Of a DNA stretch of 64,000 bases, positions 62,718 through 64,000 are shown one piece after another. Position 1 is the first letter of the stretch; every line of letters starts with the position of its first letter. This DNA is from Porphyromonadaceae bacterium (lineage in GTDB: Bacteria; Bacteroidota; Bacteroidia; Bacteroidales; Dysgonomonadaceae), in the NCBI GenBank assembly GCA_021372865.1, contig JAJFTO010000020.1:1-64000 (forward strand), given 5' to 3'. The notes below the pieces were generated by a model. It was not told the DNA's origin. It made no database searches and worked only from the letters and a program-made list of their open reading frames with translations. The position numbers were made by a program, and so were the translations under genes.

Positions 62718-64000
62718 ATGAAAAATAAAACATATGTCCTCTTCCTGATCTGTTTTACATGGATCGCTGTCGCACAGGCACAGGAGATGGAAAAAAGCTG
62801 GGATAAGAAGGTCGCGGGAAATGAACACCCCAATATTCAATGGTTTAAAGATGCCAAGTTTGGCATGTTTATCCATTGGGGACTCTACTCTGAACTTGGA
62901 GGAGTGTGGCAGAACAAGAACTACTATGGTAGCGGCGAATGGATCATGAACGTGGCAAAAGCAAATGTCGATGCATATGCAAAAGAAGCGGCCGACATGG
63001 ACCTGACGGATTACAATCCGGAAGACTGGGCCATGTTGGCCAAAAAGGCAGGCATTAAATATGTGGTTGTTACGGCCAAGCATCACGAAGGGTTTGCCAT
63101 GTATGATTCCAAAGTCAGTGATTTTACGATAGTGAAATCCACAAAATATGGCAAAGATCCCATGCAGCCGTTGTCTCAAAAAATGCGTGAGCAGGGAATT
63201 CAATTTGGATTTTACTATTCTCAGTTTCTTGACTGGCACGAACCCAATGGAGGAGGAAACAGGTGGGACTTTGATGAATCGAAGAAAAACTATCAGGAAT
63301 ATTATACCCGCAAGGCCATTCCCCAGCTGAAAGAATTACTTTCAAATTACGGGCCTCTCGGAATCATCTGGTTCGATATGCCGGGTGGCCTTACCTATGA
63401 AGAAACCAAGGAGTTGGTCGATACGCTTCGTTTGATCCAGCCAAATTGCCTGTTCAGCAGCCGTGTGGGTCAGGGACTGGGTGATTACCGCGACTTTGGA
63501 GATTCTGAGGTTCCTGCCCGCCCTATTCACGGAGCGTGGGAATCGATCTATACACACAACGATTCGTGGGGATATATTGCACACGATATGAATTTCAAGT
63601 CTCCCAAGGAAATCATCCGGCTTCTGGCAGAGGTGGCTTCAAAAGGTGGAAATTTGATGTTGAATGTGGGACCTGACGGAAAAGGTGCACTCCCTGAATA
63701 TTCCCGCAAATATCTGCTGGAAGTGGGAAAATGGCTTGACCGGTTTGGAGAGGGAATTTATGAAACAACCTGTGGGTTGATACCCAAACAACCATGGGGC
63801 GTCACCACAAGCAAGCCGGGAAAACTGTATCTGCATATTTTTGATCTACCCGTGAACCATCAGATTCTGGTACCGGGAATGAACGTCGACATTCAAAATG
63901 TGTATCCGTTAGATTCCGGAGAAAAACTTACCTGGAAAAAGAACAATGAAGATCTTTATGTTACTCTGCCCCGCCTGAGCGACTCGCGCAATACGGTGCT
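62718..64000 (+). CDS. GH29 alpha-L-fucosidase (third), cut by window end
   Basis: The frame is open from the ATG at 62718 to the window end, 427 codons, so the 3' part is missing. The signal peptide (IAVAQAQE) is followed by DAKFGMFIHWGLYSELGGVW, VVVTAKHHEGFAMYDS, FGFYYSQFLDWHEPNG and the nucleophile D220 in GIIWFDMPGG, then EVASKGGNLMLNVGPDGKG, all typical of GH29. A C-terminal sandwich begins after residue 350. It lies 58 bases after GH2 and continues the same strand, suggesting that the locus extends beyond the window. Confidence 0.93.
   Translation, partial: MKNKTYVLFLICFTWIAVAQAQEMEKSWDKKVAGNEHPNIQWFKDAKFGMFIHWGLYSELGGVWQNKNYYGSGEWIMNVAKANVDAYAKEAADMDLTDYNPEDWAMLAKKAGIKYVVVTAKHHEGFAMYDSKVSDFTIVKSTKYGKDPMQPLSQKMREQGIQFGFYYSQFLDWHEPNGGGNRWDFDESKKNYQEYYTRKAIPQLKELLSNYGPLGIIWFDMPGGLTYEETKELVDTLRLIQPNCLFSSRVGQGLGDYRDFGDSEVPARPIHGAWESIYTHNDSWGYIAHDMNFKSPKEIIRLLAEVASKGGNLMLNVGPDGKGALPEYSRKYLLEVGKWLDRFGEGIYETTCGLIPKQPWGVTTSKPGKLYLHIFDLPVNHQILVPGMNVDIQNVYPLDSGEKLTWKKNNEDLYVTLPRLSDSRNTV

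Noticed and set aside
32736..64000. Sulfatase genes expected for fucoidan or fucosylated chondroitin sulfate use
   Set aside because: None of the plus-strand genes carries the C/S-x-P-x-R sulfatase motif at an N-terminal position; every gene was assigned to another family.

Overview
The window looks like a chromosomal segment from a fermentative member of the Bacteroidales (Bacteroidota), possibly the Dysgonomonadaceae/Porphyromonadaceae group. The grounds are a SusC/SusD glycan-uptake pair, many secreted lipoprotein glycosidases, the gene order purH-mreB-mreC-mreD-mrdA-rodA, methylmalonyl-CoA mutase as separate MutA and MutB subunits, a fucR-fucI-fucU-fucP cluster, and several TAnnTTTG-type -7 boxes. 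The genus is inference.

Region 1 (1-4.9 kb) is an AT-rich accessory zone in decay. Two diverged remnants of an IS4-type transposase flank a secreted TraB/Tiki-like protein. They are followed by small accessory genes (DUF3788, YdeI/OmdA, bPH_1 domain, DUF1801), a frameshifted plug-domain-like pseudogene and a truncated methyltransferase. A TonB-dependent outer-membrane barrel gene (4.9-7.25 kb) closes the region.

Region 2 (7.3-26.1 kb, all on the minus strand) is mostly core metabolism and envelope biogenesis. It holds mutA-mutB (succinyl-CoA/methylmalonyl-CoA, propionate pathway), a YgbA_NO / hemerythrin-LuxR regulator / creatininase-like cluster that may respond to nitric oxide, mtgA, a zincin-like exported protein, trmO, an SDR oxidoreductase, the cell-shape operon (rodA, mrdA, mreD, mreC, mreB), purH and a ROK glucokinase.

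Region 3 (26.3-32.7 kb, plus strand) has a tryptophanase-type PLP lyase followed by the L-fucose module: GntR regulator FucR, isomerase FucI, mutarotase FucU and transporter FucP. An 11-bp element is shared by the fucR and fucI upstream regions. No fuculokinase or fuculose-phosphate aldolase is present.

Region 4 (32.8 kb to the window end, plus strand) is a large polysaccharide utilization locus entered through an 18-bp perfect palindrome. It encodes a beta-helix protein, SusC, SusD, a fasciclin-type lipoprotein, a probable surface glycan-binding lipoprotein, a plug-only protein without a barrel, a jelly-roll polysaccharide lyase, a GH43-like/beta-helix fusion of 1279 residues, a PL6 lyase, a GH28, an alginate-lyase-superfamily lyase, GH31, GH29, GH95, GH29, GH88, GH2 and a third GH29 cut by the window end. 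Lyases plus GH88 imply a uronic-acid backbone or branches. Three GH29 enzymes, one GH95 and the adjacent fucose pathway imply abundant alpha-L-fucose. No sulfatase is present. The simplest reading is one regulon that strips fucose from a non-sulfated, fucose- and uronate-rich polysaccharide, depolymerises the rest by elimination and hydrolysis, and passes fucose to FucP/FucI/FucU. The actual substrate cannot be named from sequence alone.
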